In this document: piece after piece, positions 1 through 6,837 of the stretch
How the letters are laid out: each line of letters starts with the position of its first letter
Position numbering within the stretch: position 1 is the first letter of the stretch
Assembly (NCBI GenBank): GCA_006247105.1
Contig: CM016925.1
Coordinates: 1,860,001-1,924,000, forward strand
Reading direction: 5' to 3'
DNA length: 64,000 nucleotides
Source: Giardia muris
Lineage: Eukaryota > Fornicata > Diplomonadida > Hexamitidae
Notes under the pieces: generated by a model
Databases searched by the model: none
Seen by the model: only the letters and a program-made list of their open reading frames with translations
Told to the model about the DNA's origin: nothing
Program-made: the position numbers and the translations under genes

Positions 1-219
1 TGGGCTGGTACGCTTTGCATAGGCGATGTCGAGTACAACCTTCTTGAAAAGGAACTCAGTGTTCTTGAACTTAAGTATCCAGTCTCCAGATATAAGCTCG
101 ATGGTCGAATGCGGCCCGACTTGCTTCACTATGTCGTCGGAGAGATCGAGGAGGCCAATAAGGCGAAGAAAGCCCTGGAGGAGCGGCAACGTAACGATAG
201 AACCCTTCGAAGCGAATAG
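1..219 (+). CDS. C-terminal end of an unrecognised protein (partial)
   Basis: Frame 1 is open from the first base to a TAG at 217-219, giving the last 72 residues of a protein that begins before the window. The tail is charged and probably helical (IEEANKAKKALEERQ near the end), and the upstream part reads like a compact fold (GDVEYNLLEKELSVLELKYP). I do not recognise the family. It is convergent with the aldo/keto reductase, whose stop codon begins one base further on, so the two 3' ends must overlap as transcripts. The reading frame is supported by its openness and by the tight packing seen elsewhere in the window. Confidence 0.6.
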   Translation, partial: WAGTLCIGDVEYNLLEKELSVLELKYPVSRYKLDGRMRPDLLHYVVGEIEEANKAKKALEERQRNDRTLRSE

Positions 220-220
220 T

Positions 221-1144
221 TTACAGGTCCAGACAAGCTAGCAGCGGAACATCCGTGAACGCATCGAAGCAAAGTCTTTGATGTCGCTTCCCAAGCTCCT
301 CCATCATCTCGAAGTGCTTCTTTTCCAAACGAAGGGTTACAGACTCCAAATTAGCCTTTTGACGAGATGGGGTCTTTGACTTCGGAATCAAGGAATACAT
401 CCCAGTCGACCCCCACTTAGTCCAATGCCAAGCTAAGACGACCTGACCTGGCTCCAAACCTGACTCTTTGGATATTTGTTGGATAACAGGGTCATCAAAG
501 ATGTTAAGTGCCTCTCTTCGATGATCCGGACCACCAATGGGACGGAACGCAGTCACATGGATGCCGCGATCAATACAGAACTTGACAAGTGTCGCATTGG
601 GGAAGTATGGCTGGACCTCGAATTGATTATCGAGAGGCTTGATGCGTGCATAGCTCAATAGGTCGAGGAGCTGAGCGACGTTCATATTGCTCACGCCGAT
701 GAAACGAGTCAACTTCCGATCGACAAAGGACTCCATCTTTCTCCAAACGGTTTGAAGTGGGACGTTCCCGAGCGGGGTCTTTCCGTCTGCGTCCTTTGGA
801 TGCCAATCGGTCTCCTCCTTATACGCGATTGACATCGGCCAATGGACTAAGAAGAGATCAACATAATCGAGTTGCAACAGCTCGAGGGTCTTTTTGATTT
901 GGTGTTCTGCGCGTTCCGACTCAAAGAAGGTTGGCCAGAGCTTTGATGTGATCCAGACATCCTCTCGCTTGACTCCGAAGCTCGGGTCATTGAATATCTC
1001 GACGAAAGCCTTCCCAATGAGCCCCTCGTTCTCATAACGGTACGCGCAGTCGAAATGACGATACCCGATGCGTACGGCCTCCTTGATGGCGTTGGGATCA
1101 TCAATCATATACGTTCCGAAGCCGACGGGAGGTGGCAATTGCAT
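221..1144 (-). CDS. Aldo/keto reductase
   Basis: A 307-residue single-domain enzyme of the usual length for the aldo/keto reductase superfamily, NAD(P)H-dependent reductases of carbonyl compounds with a TIM-barrel fold. The N-terminus has the family's GFGTY entry strand. The catalytic tetrad can be placed as Asp32 and Tyr37 (HFDCAYRYEN), Lys68 (ITSKLW) and His101 (LVHWP). The cofactor-binding region near the C-terminus is present (LIPKSKTP). The start ATG at 1144 follows the A-rich stretch TGAACTAAA, as expected for Giardia-type genes. The protein is probably cytosolic; no signal peptide or membrane segment is seen. The substrate cannot be told from sequence. Confidence 0.93.
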   Translation of the reverse strand: MQLPPPVGFGTYMIDDPNAIKEAVRIGYRHFDCAYRYENEGLIGKAFVEIFNDPSFGVKREDVWITSKLWPTFFESERAEHQIKKTLELLQLDYVDLFLVHWPMSIAYKEETDWHPKDADGKTPLGNVPLQTVWRKMESFVDRKLTRFIGVSNMNVAQLLDLLSYARIKPLDNQFEVQPYFPNATLVKFCIDRGIHVTAFRPIGGPDHRREALNIFDDPVIQQISKESGLEPGQVVLAWHWTKWGSTGMYSLIPKSKTPSRQKANLESVTLRLEKKHFEMMEELGKRHQRLCFDAFTDVPLLACLDL

Positions 1145-1310
1145 TTTAGTTCACCCATTAAGATTGTGTTGAGATACCTCTCCTATAACCTAAAGAGGAT
1201 GATTAAAAAACCGTTGTTCATGAATCCCAAATACGCTCCACTGCTCAATTAGCCAGTCAATTGACCTCTTCTGAACTTGCTATTATACTGAAGAACTTCG
1301 TCCTCAATCA

Positions 1311-2666
1311 TCATTCCAAACGGGTTACAAGAGCTGCCAATGCCACTCGATTGCCCGTGTTGTTGTCCGTTGCTAGCTTCAAGGCCAGAAGCGCCCACTC
1401 TCGAGCGGTTGGACAACCGGCGTTGCCTACACAATGTTGTAACGAGGTTATCAATCCTCCAAGAAGCCTGAAAGCCTCCTGAGCTGCTGGGCAATATAGC
1501 ATCGTATGAGCCAGCATCGAGAGAAGAACGGCTCGATATCCCTCATTGTACGAAGGAATAGATAATCCAGTATGACCATACTTGGTATTAGTCTCTGGCT
1601 GAGTACGGACTGCGATTTGTAGAAGTAAGAGGCAAAGTCCAAACCCTCCAGTCTCTAGAAGCTCCTTTCTACGCAAACCATCGTTTGCTAATATTGCTGA
1701 TCGATTAAGGACGTAAATGATGTCTTGTAGACGATCTGGATGATCAATATTAAGAGGGGATTGAATATTAGAAAGTAAAGTGCTCAGGAATTGAGCCATT
1801 TCCTTCAACCTATTCATTGAGACATCATCAAGCAGTACAGATGGTTGAGACGATGTATCTGATAGCCGTGTATTCAAGATATCGACTAGGGTGGTAGGAT
1901 CGGTACTAATGGTGTCCATATGTCCTAGTCCTTCGGAAAATGGGATCCCAATCTCCGTTGTTATGATAAGGGCGGGAAATAGCCCTTCCATGTGAAGCTC
2001 TTGACAAGCCCCCTTGACTAGATGACGAATGATATGCCTCGATATGGGAACCTTCGTCTCCACTAAGACGAAAAGCACTTCAAGTAATTCTTCAAAGGGA
2101 AGGGTACCAATATCAAGATCAAGAAGGATTTCACCGTACTCGGTCAACAAACGCTCTAGTAGTATGGCCTCTTGTTCACCAGAGGTTGTGTTGGTACAAA
2201 GGAAGGCATATCCTTCTGTAAAGATATGATGGAATAATGAGGTGGTTATTGATAACGTGAGCTGAACTTGATCGGTATAACCTACACGAAGGAGGGATTG
2301 GAAAAGGAATAAGATTGCTTGACGACCATTTGAAGTACTGCTCTCCCAAAGTCGAGGTAAGATCGAACAGAATGATACTTCTTTCATCAGATTACGAGCT
2401 ATATCCAAATGCTCATCCAATAAACTAGCAATGTATTGAAGACCGAAGGTCTGTAATCTCCTATGCCAGTCGATAGTCGATGAGGAGGAGTCGGGAATGC
2501 CTCCTGTTACTGTTATTGTCGTTAACAACTCGAAAAAGGCGATGAGAGTGGTGATAGAGATGGTAGGCTTTGGACGGGTTTTACGAGCCACACGTAACTC
2601 TTCGACATGAGCTATTAGACATTCCTCCCGGCCTATCGTTTGAAGTAGAGTTTCGATGACAGTCAT
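1311..2666 (-). CDS. Ataxin-10-domain helical-repeat protein
   Basis: A 451-residue, leucine-rich, all-helical protein. Its last ~90 residues match the ataxin-10 homology domain: a block around GNAGCPTAREWALLALK is followed by TDNN, the same arrangement as the conserved REWAIFAIRNL..NN segment of ataxin-10/Ctr86-like proteins. The rest looks like armadillo/HEAT-type repeats without a sharp signature. Family members act in cytokinesis and as scaffolds; a scaffold role here is inference. The start ATG at 2666 lies 157 bp from the divergently transcribed metallothionein-like gene. The 166-bp gap between its stop and the reductase start holds no other gene that I can see. Confidence 0.65.
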   Translation of the reverse strand: MTVIETLLQTIGREECLIAHVEELRVARKTRPKPTISITTLIAFFELLTTITVTGGIPDSSSSTIDWHRRLQTFGLQYIASLLDEHLDIARNLMKEVSFCSILPRLWESSTSNGRQAILFLFQSLLRVGYTDQVQLTLSITTSLFHHIFTEGYAFLCTNTTSGEQEAILLERLLTEYGEILLDLDIGTLPFEELLEVLFVLVETKVPISRHIIRHLVKGACQELHMEGLFPALIITTEIGIPFSEGLGHMDTISTDPTTLVDILNTRLSDTSSQPSVLLDDVSMNRLKEMAQFLSTLLSNIQSPLNIDHPDRLQDIIYVLNRSAILANDGLRRKELLETGGFGLCLLLLQIAVRTQPETNTKYGHTGLSIPSYNEGYRAVLLSMLAHTMLYCPAAQEAFRLLGGLITSLQHCVGNAGCPTAREWALLALKLATDNNTGNRVALAALVTRLE

Positions 2667-2823
2667 CAGTATACTTTTCTGGATCGCTTATTGCTCCATA
2701 ACAAACCTTGACCCTGAAGCCGAAAAGGATGAAGACCTCTTTTCCCGCCTATAATATAGGGACCAGAATTTCACTAACTGATGACGTCTTGCAGAGGTCT
2801 TGTAGACCTGGGAAGAAAAAGAA
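2667..2823. promoter_or_regulatory. Divergent promoter region, ataxin-10-like / metallothionein-like
   Basis: A 157-bp spacer between divergent start codons. It holds a TATA-like run (TATAATATA from 2750), a TGACGTC palindrome at 2782-2788, an inverted repeat at 2795-2809, and a purine-rich leader (GGGAAGAAAAAGAA) immediately before the ATG at 2824. It is long for this window, where most divergent spacers are 15-100 bp, which fits a gene under more than basal control. The function of each element is inference. Confidence 0.45.
2795..2809 (+). repeat. Perfect 6-bp inverted repeat upstream of metallothionein-like gene
   Basis: AGGTCT-TGT-AGACCT is a perfect hairpin or operator-like dyad ending 15 bp before the ATG of the cysteine-rich gene. 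It could be a protein-binding site in DNA or, if transcribed, a short hairpin in the leader. Giardia leaders are usually extremely short, which favours the DNA-site reading. No metal-response element of the animal type (TGCRCNC) is present. Confidence 0.4.
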
Positions 2824-3006
2824 ATGGAAGGCAAGCCTTGCTGTGGTGGTAAGACCGATTGCTGCGGTGGTGCTAGGCCCGAGGGCGAGTGCAAGGACAA
2901 GCACGAGTGCAAGTGCGGGTGTAAGTGTGGGCCGAAGTGCAAGTGTTCGACTGATCATCCCTGCCCCGATTGCAAGTGTGGATCCGACTGTCCCTGCACC
3001 AAGTAA
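2824..3006 (+). CDS. Metallothionein-like cysteine-rich small protein
   Basis: A 60-residue protein with 16 cysteines and 11 lysines, essentially no aromatic residues and almost no large hydrophobic residues. The cysteines are spaced as in metallothioneins: two CC pairs near the N-terminus (PCCGG, DCCGG), a C-x-C chain in the middle (CKCGCKCGPKCKC) and a second cluster at the end (CPDCKCGSDCPC). This arrangement binds clusters of d10 metals such as Zn, Cu or Cd, so buffering or detoxification of metals in the cytosol is the likely role. There is no signal peptide, no membrane anchor and no CRGKA tail, so it is not a fragment of a Giardia variant surface protein. The ATG follows an A-rich leader, and an AGTGAAT poly(A) signal lies 12 bp past the stop, both supporting a real gene despite its size. 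I know of no named orthologue. Confidence 0.78.
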   Translation: MEGKPCCGGKTDCCGGARPEGECKDKHECKCGCKCGPKCKCSTDHPCPDCKCGSDCPCTK

Positions 3007-3017
3007 TGGCAGGCTTG

Positions 3018-3024
3018 AGTGAAT
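3018..3024 (+). terminator. Poly(A) signal AGTGAAT
   Basis: This matches the Giardia AGTRAAY polyadenylation motif exactly and lies 12 bp after the stop of the metallothionein-like gene, on the same strand. Confidence 0.6.
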
Positions 3025-3106
3025 GATTAAGGAATGAGAGCTGAAGGCCGAAGAGAGTAGTTTGTGGTTATTATCATCCGTTGGCATCCATGAACGAACT
3101 TTGAAA

Positions 3107-4498
3107 ATGGTTCATACTAGGCGTGGGGTTTATATAGGGATACATATCTTCTTCATCACGTTACTTATGGTTCCAAACACATTGTTCTATGCCACCCCAA
3201 ATGCTTTATCGGAACTATTGATAACAACATTCAAGGACCCGGACCTTATCCATACCTCATCATTGATGCATTCAATCCCATCGATCTTCATGTCCTTTTT
3301 CACCTCCTTCGTTGCAGATATGTTTGGAGTCCAATACTTCCTTATTCCTTATCAGGTAGTAATCTGTTTTGGGTGCTTATTGATAGCCTTTGCGAGTAAT
3401 AACGTAATGTTCCTCATTGGTAGGTTGATGTATGGGATCACTGGAGAAGGGATGATTATGCTTCAATCAAAGCTGATTGCAAACCTAGTCCCATCACAAT
3501 GGCATCCTACAGCCTTTGGTGCCGCCTTTAGTGGCTTCATGTTTGGGGAATTTCTTACGAGCTTTTTCATCAGCCGTCTTACTACAGTACGAACGGCGTA
3601 TCTAGTCTGTTTTGGTTGTTTGCTTATTAGTTTGATCTGTTGTTCCGCTTATACTGCCATTGAAATTGTACGACTTCGAAAGCTACAGGAAAAAGAGGGG
3701 TCAACAGAAAGAAAACGAGCGACTTGTAAGGAGCTATTCAAACGGCAAATAGATGCCATTCGTGCTGCACCTACGGTTCTTTGGTTATTCATCGTGGTGC
3801 GATTAATCTTCCTTGGTTCCAAGATGGCCTTCGATTCCACTTCCACCCTCACCCTTACTTCAGCATTGAATGTACCTGAAGATAGGGTCGTCTTTTGCGT
3901 CGGAATACAACAGCTCACGTCTGCGATCAGTTTTCTTATCACGGGTCTTTTGACTAGTTTCCATCGATCAGGTCCAATGATCGCCATCCTTATTGGCTTT
4001 CTTATCATGCTTCTTGGAATGATTTCCTTATACATTTTTAGTGGGTTTGAAAGTGGAAGGACTTTCACCACAGCCATCTGCGTTACCGTATTTCTTGGTT
4101 TAAGCTTCGGTACCTTTGCTGGGAACGCCTCCTCGGTCATTGTAGCACTTTCGAGTGTTTATATCGCCGCGACAGGTCTTGGAATAGTCTTCTCCCTTCA
4201 ATTCATTCTCATGTCAGGTATAGTTCCTTTAAGTAACTACGTTGCAAAGAAATTAGGTTCTAGAAACATTTGCTGGTTATACATTGGAATCCTCATCGTC
4301 GCAATTCCCTTCCTAGTCATCAGTGCGATCGTTTACTTCCGTAAGGTCTTTTCCACTTCTAAGTCGGAGATGGACTTGGATACGAAGATGAACGACTCAT
4401 ACATGGATCCACAACCGGATACAAGTATTATCTCTCAAAGAAGCGCAGAGATGTCAACAGCATTGGGAGATTCTAATCGTGTCTCAGCACAGTTGTAA
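3107..4498 (+). CDS. MFSD1-like major facilitator transporter
   Basis: A 463-residue polytopic membrane protein with about 12 hydrophobic segments and a cytoplasmic basic loop near the middle (KEGSTERKRATCKELFKR), the classical 6+6 layout of the major facilitator superfamily. The segment LIGRLMYGITGEGMIMLQS resembles the conserved RFVFGIGGES..V.Q region of the MFSD1 branch, a lysosomal/endosomal solute carrier in animals. The C-terminal ~45 residues form a polar cytoplasmic tail. I chose the ATG at 3107 (MVHTRRG), just before the first membrane segment; the frame upstream is open but has no ATG. The substrate is unknown. The gene is convergent with the next one, 54 bp apart. Confidence 0.85.
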   Translation: MVHTRRGVYIGIHIFFITLLMVPNTLFYATPNALSELLITTFKDPDLIHTSSLMHSIPSIFMSFFTSFVADMFGVQYFLIPYQVVICFGCLLIAFASNNVMFLIGRLMYGITGEGMIMLQSKLIANLVPSQWHPTAFGAAFSGFMFGEFLTSFFISRLTTVRTAYLVCFGCLLISLICCSAYTAIEIVRLRKLQEKEGSTERKRATCKELFKRQIDAIRAAPTVLWLFIVVRLIFLGSKMAFDSTSTLTLTSALNVPEDRVVFCVGIQQLTSAISFLITGLLTSFHRSGPMIAILIGFLIMLLGMISLYIFSGFESGRTFTTAICVTVFLGLSFGTFAGNASSVIVALSSVYIAATGLGIVFSLQFILMSGIVPLSNYVAKKLGSRNICWLYIGILIVAIPFLVISAIVYFRKVFSTSKSEMDLDTKMNDSYMDPQPDTSIISQRSAEMSTALGDSNRVSAQL

Positions 4499-4552
4499 AA
4501 CAACGGACATAGCCGTGCTTTTTCTCTTTCCACTTCTCACGTCTCACGTCTT

Positions 4553-6814
4553 TTACCTCTCGTCGTTTGGTATTGACATCCGCAAGGACGTCGTCCCGTT
4601 GTATAACGCCTCGCGATGCGATGCCGTTAAGCTCTGACGACGAGCTTGTTCCGCAACCTCCTTCTCCCCTAGCTTAGTATTAGCCTCCATATGACTACGG
4701 AGCATCGCTAGCTTCAAGTTCTTCGTACGCGCATACTCGGTCATCTCAGGCGTCTGTGCCATTAACGAGGACGTTTGACCGTGAAGTGATGTACTAAAGA
4801 AGCTCCCTCTCTGAGGCTCATGACCCGAGCCCCGAACATCAATGGAACCACGGTCATACTCGCTCATCTTGCGTGAAAGCCCACCGGCGCTCCCAGGCCT
4901 TGAACGCGTCGCATTCCTTCCACTTAACTCCTGAAGATAGCGGTCAGAGATGGCTTTCTCGGTCTGTAGGCCGGTTATTTGCTCACGCAGCGAGGCGATA
5001 ACGGAATAACTCGTCGCTAACTCCTGGCGCAACTCATCCGTCGTGGCTGACGAGGGAATGTTTAACTCCTGTGCGTTCGCACCAGAGGCACGTTGAGCCG
5101 CATCCCTAAGAGTCTTGTTCTCACGCTCGAGTGCCCCCATCTTGTCACGTAGCTGTTTCACCTCGTAAACGGCCTTCTTAGCGGAGTCTTGCGCGTGATC
5201 GATCTCCTTCCGGATCTCGACGGCCTCTCGCTGCATGTTATACTTGTCCTGGCGCAAGCGGTTCTCATACTCGCGTAACTCAGCCATCTTGCTTTCGATC
5301 TTTTCGAGCTCAGTCTTCTGACCATCGGGATTATCTGAAGGGATCACGTCAGCAAGGCGCTTGGGCGTCTTAGGAGAGAGGATACGTCCCTCGGTGGCTC
5401 CGGTCCCAATAACGGGCGTCGCTGCCGCAGAATCGCCTCTACGAGCGGCTTGACGAAGAGCCGTGAGCTCACGGCCATCAGATGTCAGTCGTTCTTGAAG
5501 ACGGCGATTTTCTCCTTCAACCTCGTCGATGATCTTCCGAAGGCTCGAACGCTCCTCGGAAACCTCTGCTACGAGGTTCTGGGCCTGCGCAAGGTCATCC
5601 GTAAGCTTCTTGATGCGATCGTCCTGGCGAATAGTCTTTGTCTGGCAATCGCGATAACGCTCCTGAAGAAGCTTGTACTCGGCATCTTTCGCCTCGATGG
5701 TCTTGCGGAGCATCGCTTCGACCTCCTGGCTACTGGTATTGGTATCCGCCATTTGCTTCTTCTCAGTATTCATGTCCTGAACCTCAACCTCAAGAGTCCG
5801 GACCAAACGCTGGAGTGCGCGAATCTGGTCCTGCGCCTCAGAGAAGCCCGTCTGGAGCCTGTACGCGTAGTCGACGATCCCCTTGTCGAGCTCGGACCCG
5901 TATCCAAGAGCAACCTTCAATTCGCGAAGAATGAGGAGGAGGGCGTTGTGACGAAGAACGAGGTTGTTGTAATCCACCGTAAGCTTCGTGTAATCCTTGT
6001 CGAAAGTCTCAAGGTTCTGAATCGTCATGGAGAGCCAGGGCTTGATATCCGGATTCGGGGTGTACGCCTGGCAAAGCTCCGGGTCCTCTAGGAGTAAGGC
6101 AACTAGTTGGCTATGCGTGAGAGGCGCTTCAGCGGTGGGAGGGATGGGGACCGGAGGAGGGGGCGCTACGGCGTACTCCTCGCGATGCTCGGTGGATGCA
6201 GGATCTTCTGCCAGATCTATCTGCACTGTATCAGGATCCTGTTCTAAGAGGGCCAGAAGTGCCTCTTCCGTCTTCCCCGTGGCGGACAAGATTATCTCGG
6301 CGATCGAGGTCCGATCTTTGCTCTTTGCGGCGCTGTACGCGCTTGCTAGGGCTCCAAGAGGGTACTTGAGCGTGTCAACGATGAGCTGGACGGCCTCTTC
6401 GTTGTTCATCGAGATCGCGTGGTCAAGGGCCGTCTTTCCATCGGCGTCGCGCTCACGTCCCGCATAGGGGACAAGGATGCGAATCGCTTTAGCGCTTGCG
6501 TCGTCGATAGCGATCATGAGCGGAGAACGGCCATCTGAACTGAGAATCATGTGCTCACGAGGAGCTAAGATCGCACAAACCTCGGGGAAGTCATATGTCG
6601 CCGCCGTGATCAGGGCCGTACGGCCGTTCCGACTCATGAGTCCAGATTCTACGGGGGCGAGAAGCTCAACTATGGAGACATCGTTTGCGCGGGCGGCCAT
6701 GATGAGTCCCGTGTCGCCGTCGTCACGCCGCGACTTGGCATACCTCGAGAGATACTCCTCGACAAACTCCGCGTTGCCAGAGCTGATGGCCTTAAACCAG
6801 AGTTCTGGGTCCAT
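4553..6814 (-). CDS. Ankyrin-repeat plus coiled-coil protein (Giardia protein 21.1 type)
   Basis: 753 residues. Residues ~1-165 are ankyrin repeats of the Giardia type (units with TGLIMAARAND, TALITAATYDF, SPLMIAIDDAS). A Pro/Glu-rich linker follows. From ~330 to ~640 there is a long heptad-rich coiled coil broken by a linker near SDGRELTALRQAARRGDSA, and the tail is Ser/Arg-rich and probably disordered. Ankyrin domains bind partners and the coiled coil dimerises, so a cytoskeletal scaffold is plausible, but the partners are unknown. There is no kinase domain. The start ATG at 6814 is 23 bp from the divergent start of the giant gene. Confidence 0.85.
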   Translation of the reverse strand: MDPELWFKAISSGNAEFVEEYLSRYAKSRRDDGDTGLIMAARANDVSIVELLAPVESGLMSRNGRTALITAATYDFPEVCAILAPREHMILSSDGRSPLMIAIDDASAKAIRILVPYAGRERDADGKTALDHAISMNNEEAVQLIVDTLKYPLGALASAYSAAKSKDRTSIAEIILSATGKTEEALLALLEQDPDTVQIDLAEDPASTEHREEYAVAPPPPVPIPPTAEAPLTHSQLVALLLEDPELCQAYTPNPDIKPWLSMTIQNLETFDKDYTKLTVDYNNLVLRHNALLLILRELKVALGYGSELDKGIVDYAYRLQTGFSEAQDQIRALQRLVRTLEVEVQDMNTEKKQMADTNTSSQEVEAMLRKTIEAKDAEYKLLQERYRDCQTKTIRQDDRIKKLTDDLAQAQNLVAEVSEERSSLRKIIDEVEGENRRLQERLTSDGRELTALRQAARRGDSAAATPVIGTGATEGRILSPKTPKRLADVIPSDNPDGQKTELEKIESKMAELREYENRLRQDKYNMQREAVEIRKEIDHAQDSAKKAVYEVKQLRDKMGALERENKTLRDAAQRASGANAQELNIPSSATTDELRQELATSYSVIASLREQITGLQTEKAISDRYLQELSGRNATRSRPGSAGGLSRKMSEYDRGSIDVRGSGHEPQRGSFFSTSLHGQTSSLMAQTPEMTEYARTKNLKLAMLRSHMEANTKLGEKEVAEQARRQSLTASHREALYNGTTSLRMSIPNDER

Positions 6815-6837
6815 CCGAATTTTTTCTCATTCGAAGG
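6815..6837. promoter_or_regulatory. 23-bp bidirectional promoter
   Basis: The complete space between two divergent ATGs. It contains a T6 run and a CGAAT...ATTCG dyad (6816-6820 and 6829-6833), so each strand reads an A/T-rich initiator next to its own ATG. This matches the AT-rich initiators known for Giardia. Confidence 0.6.

Noticed and set aside
2667..2823. Animal-type metal-response elements (TGCRCNC) near the metallothionein-like gene
   Set aside because: No match on either strand; TGCAGAG is the closest and fails the core.
2824..3006. Fragment of a variant surface protein
   Set aside because: The cysteine spacing is not the CXXC/GGCY pattern of VSPs, and the signal peptide, membrane anchor and CRGKA tail are missing.
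2749..3087. Antisense frame of 112 codons and a second sense frame (2708-3022) over the metallothionein-like gene
   Set aside because: Both are low-complexity translations of the Cys-codon-rich repeat (runs of ALALVLVLAL or SASASAG), which is typical of a shadow frame.
5450..6091. 213-codon plus-strand frame inside the ankyrin/coiled-coil gene
   Set aside because: It is antisense to a clear heptad-rich coiled coil; leucine-rich antisense of Glu/Lys codons gives long false frames.
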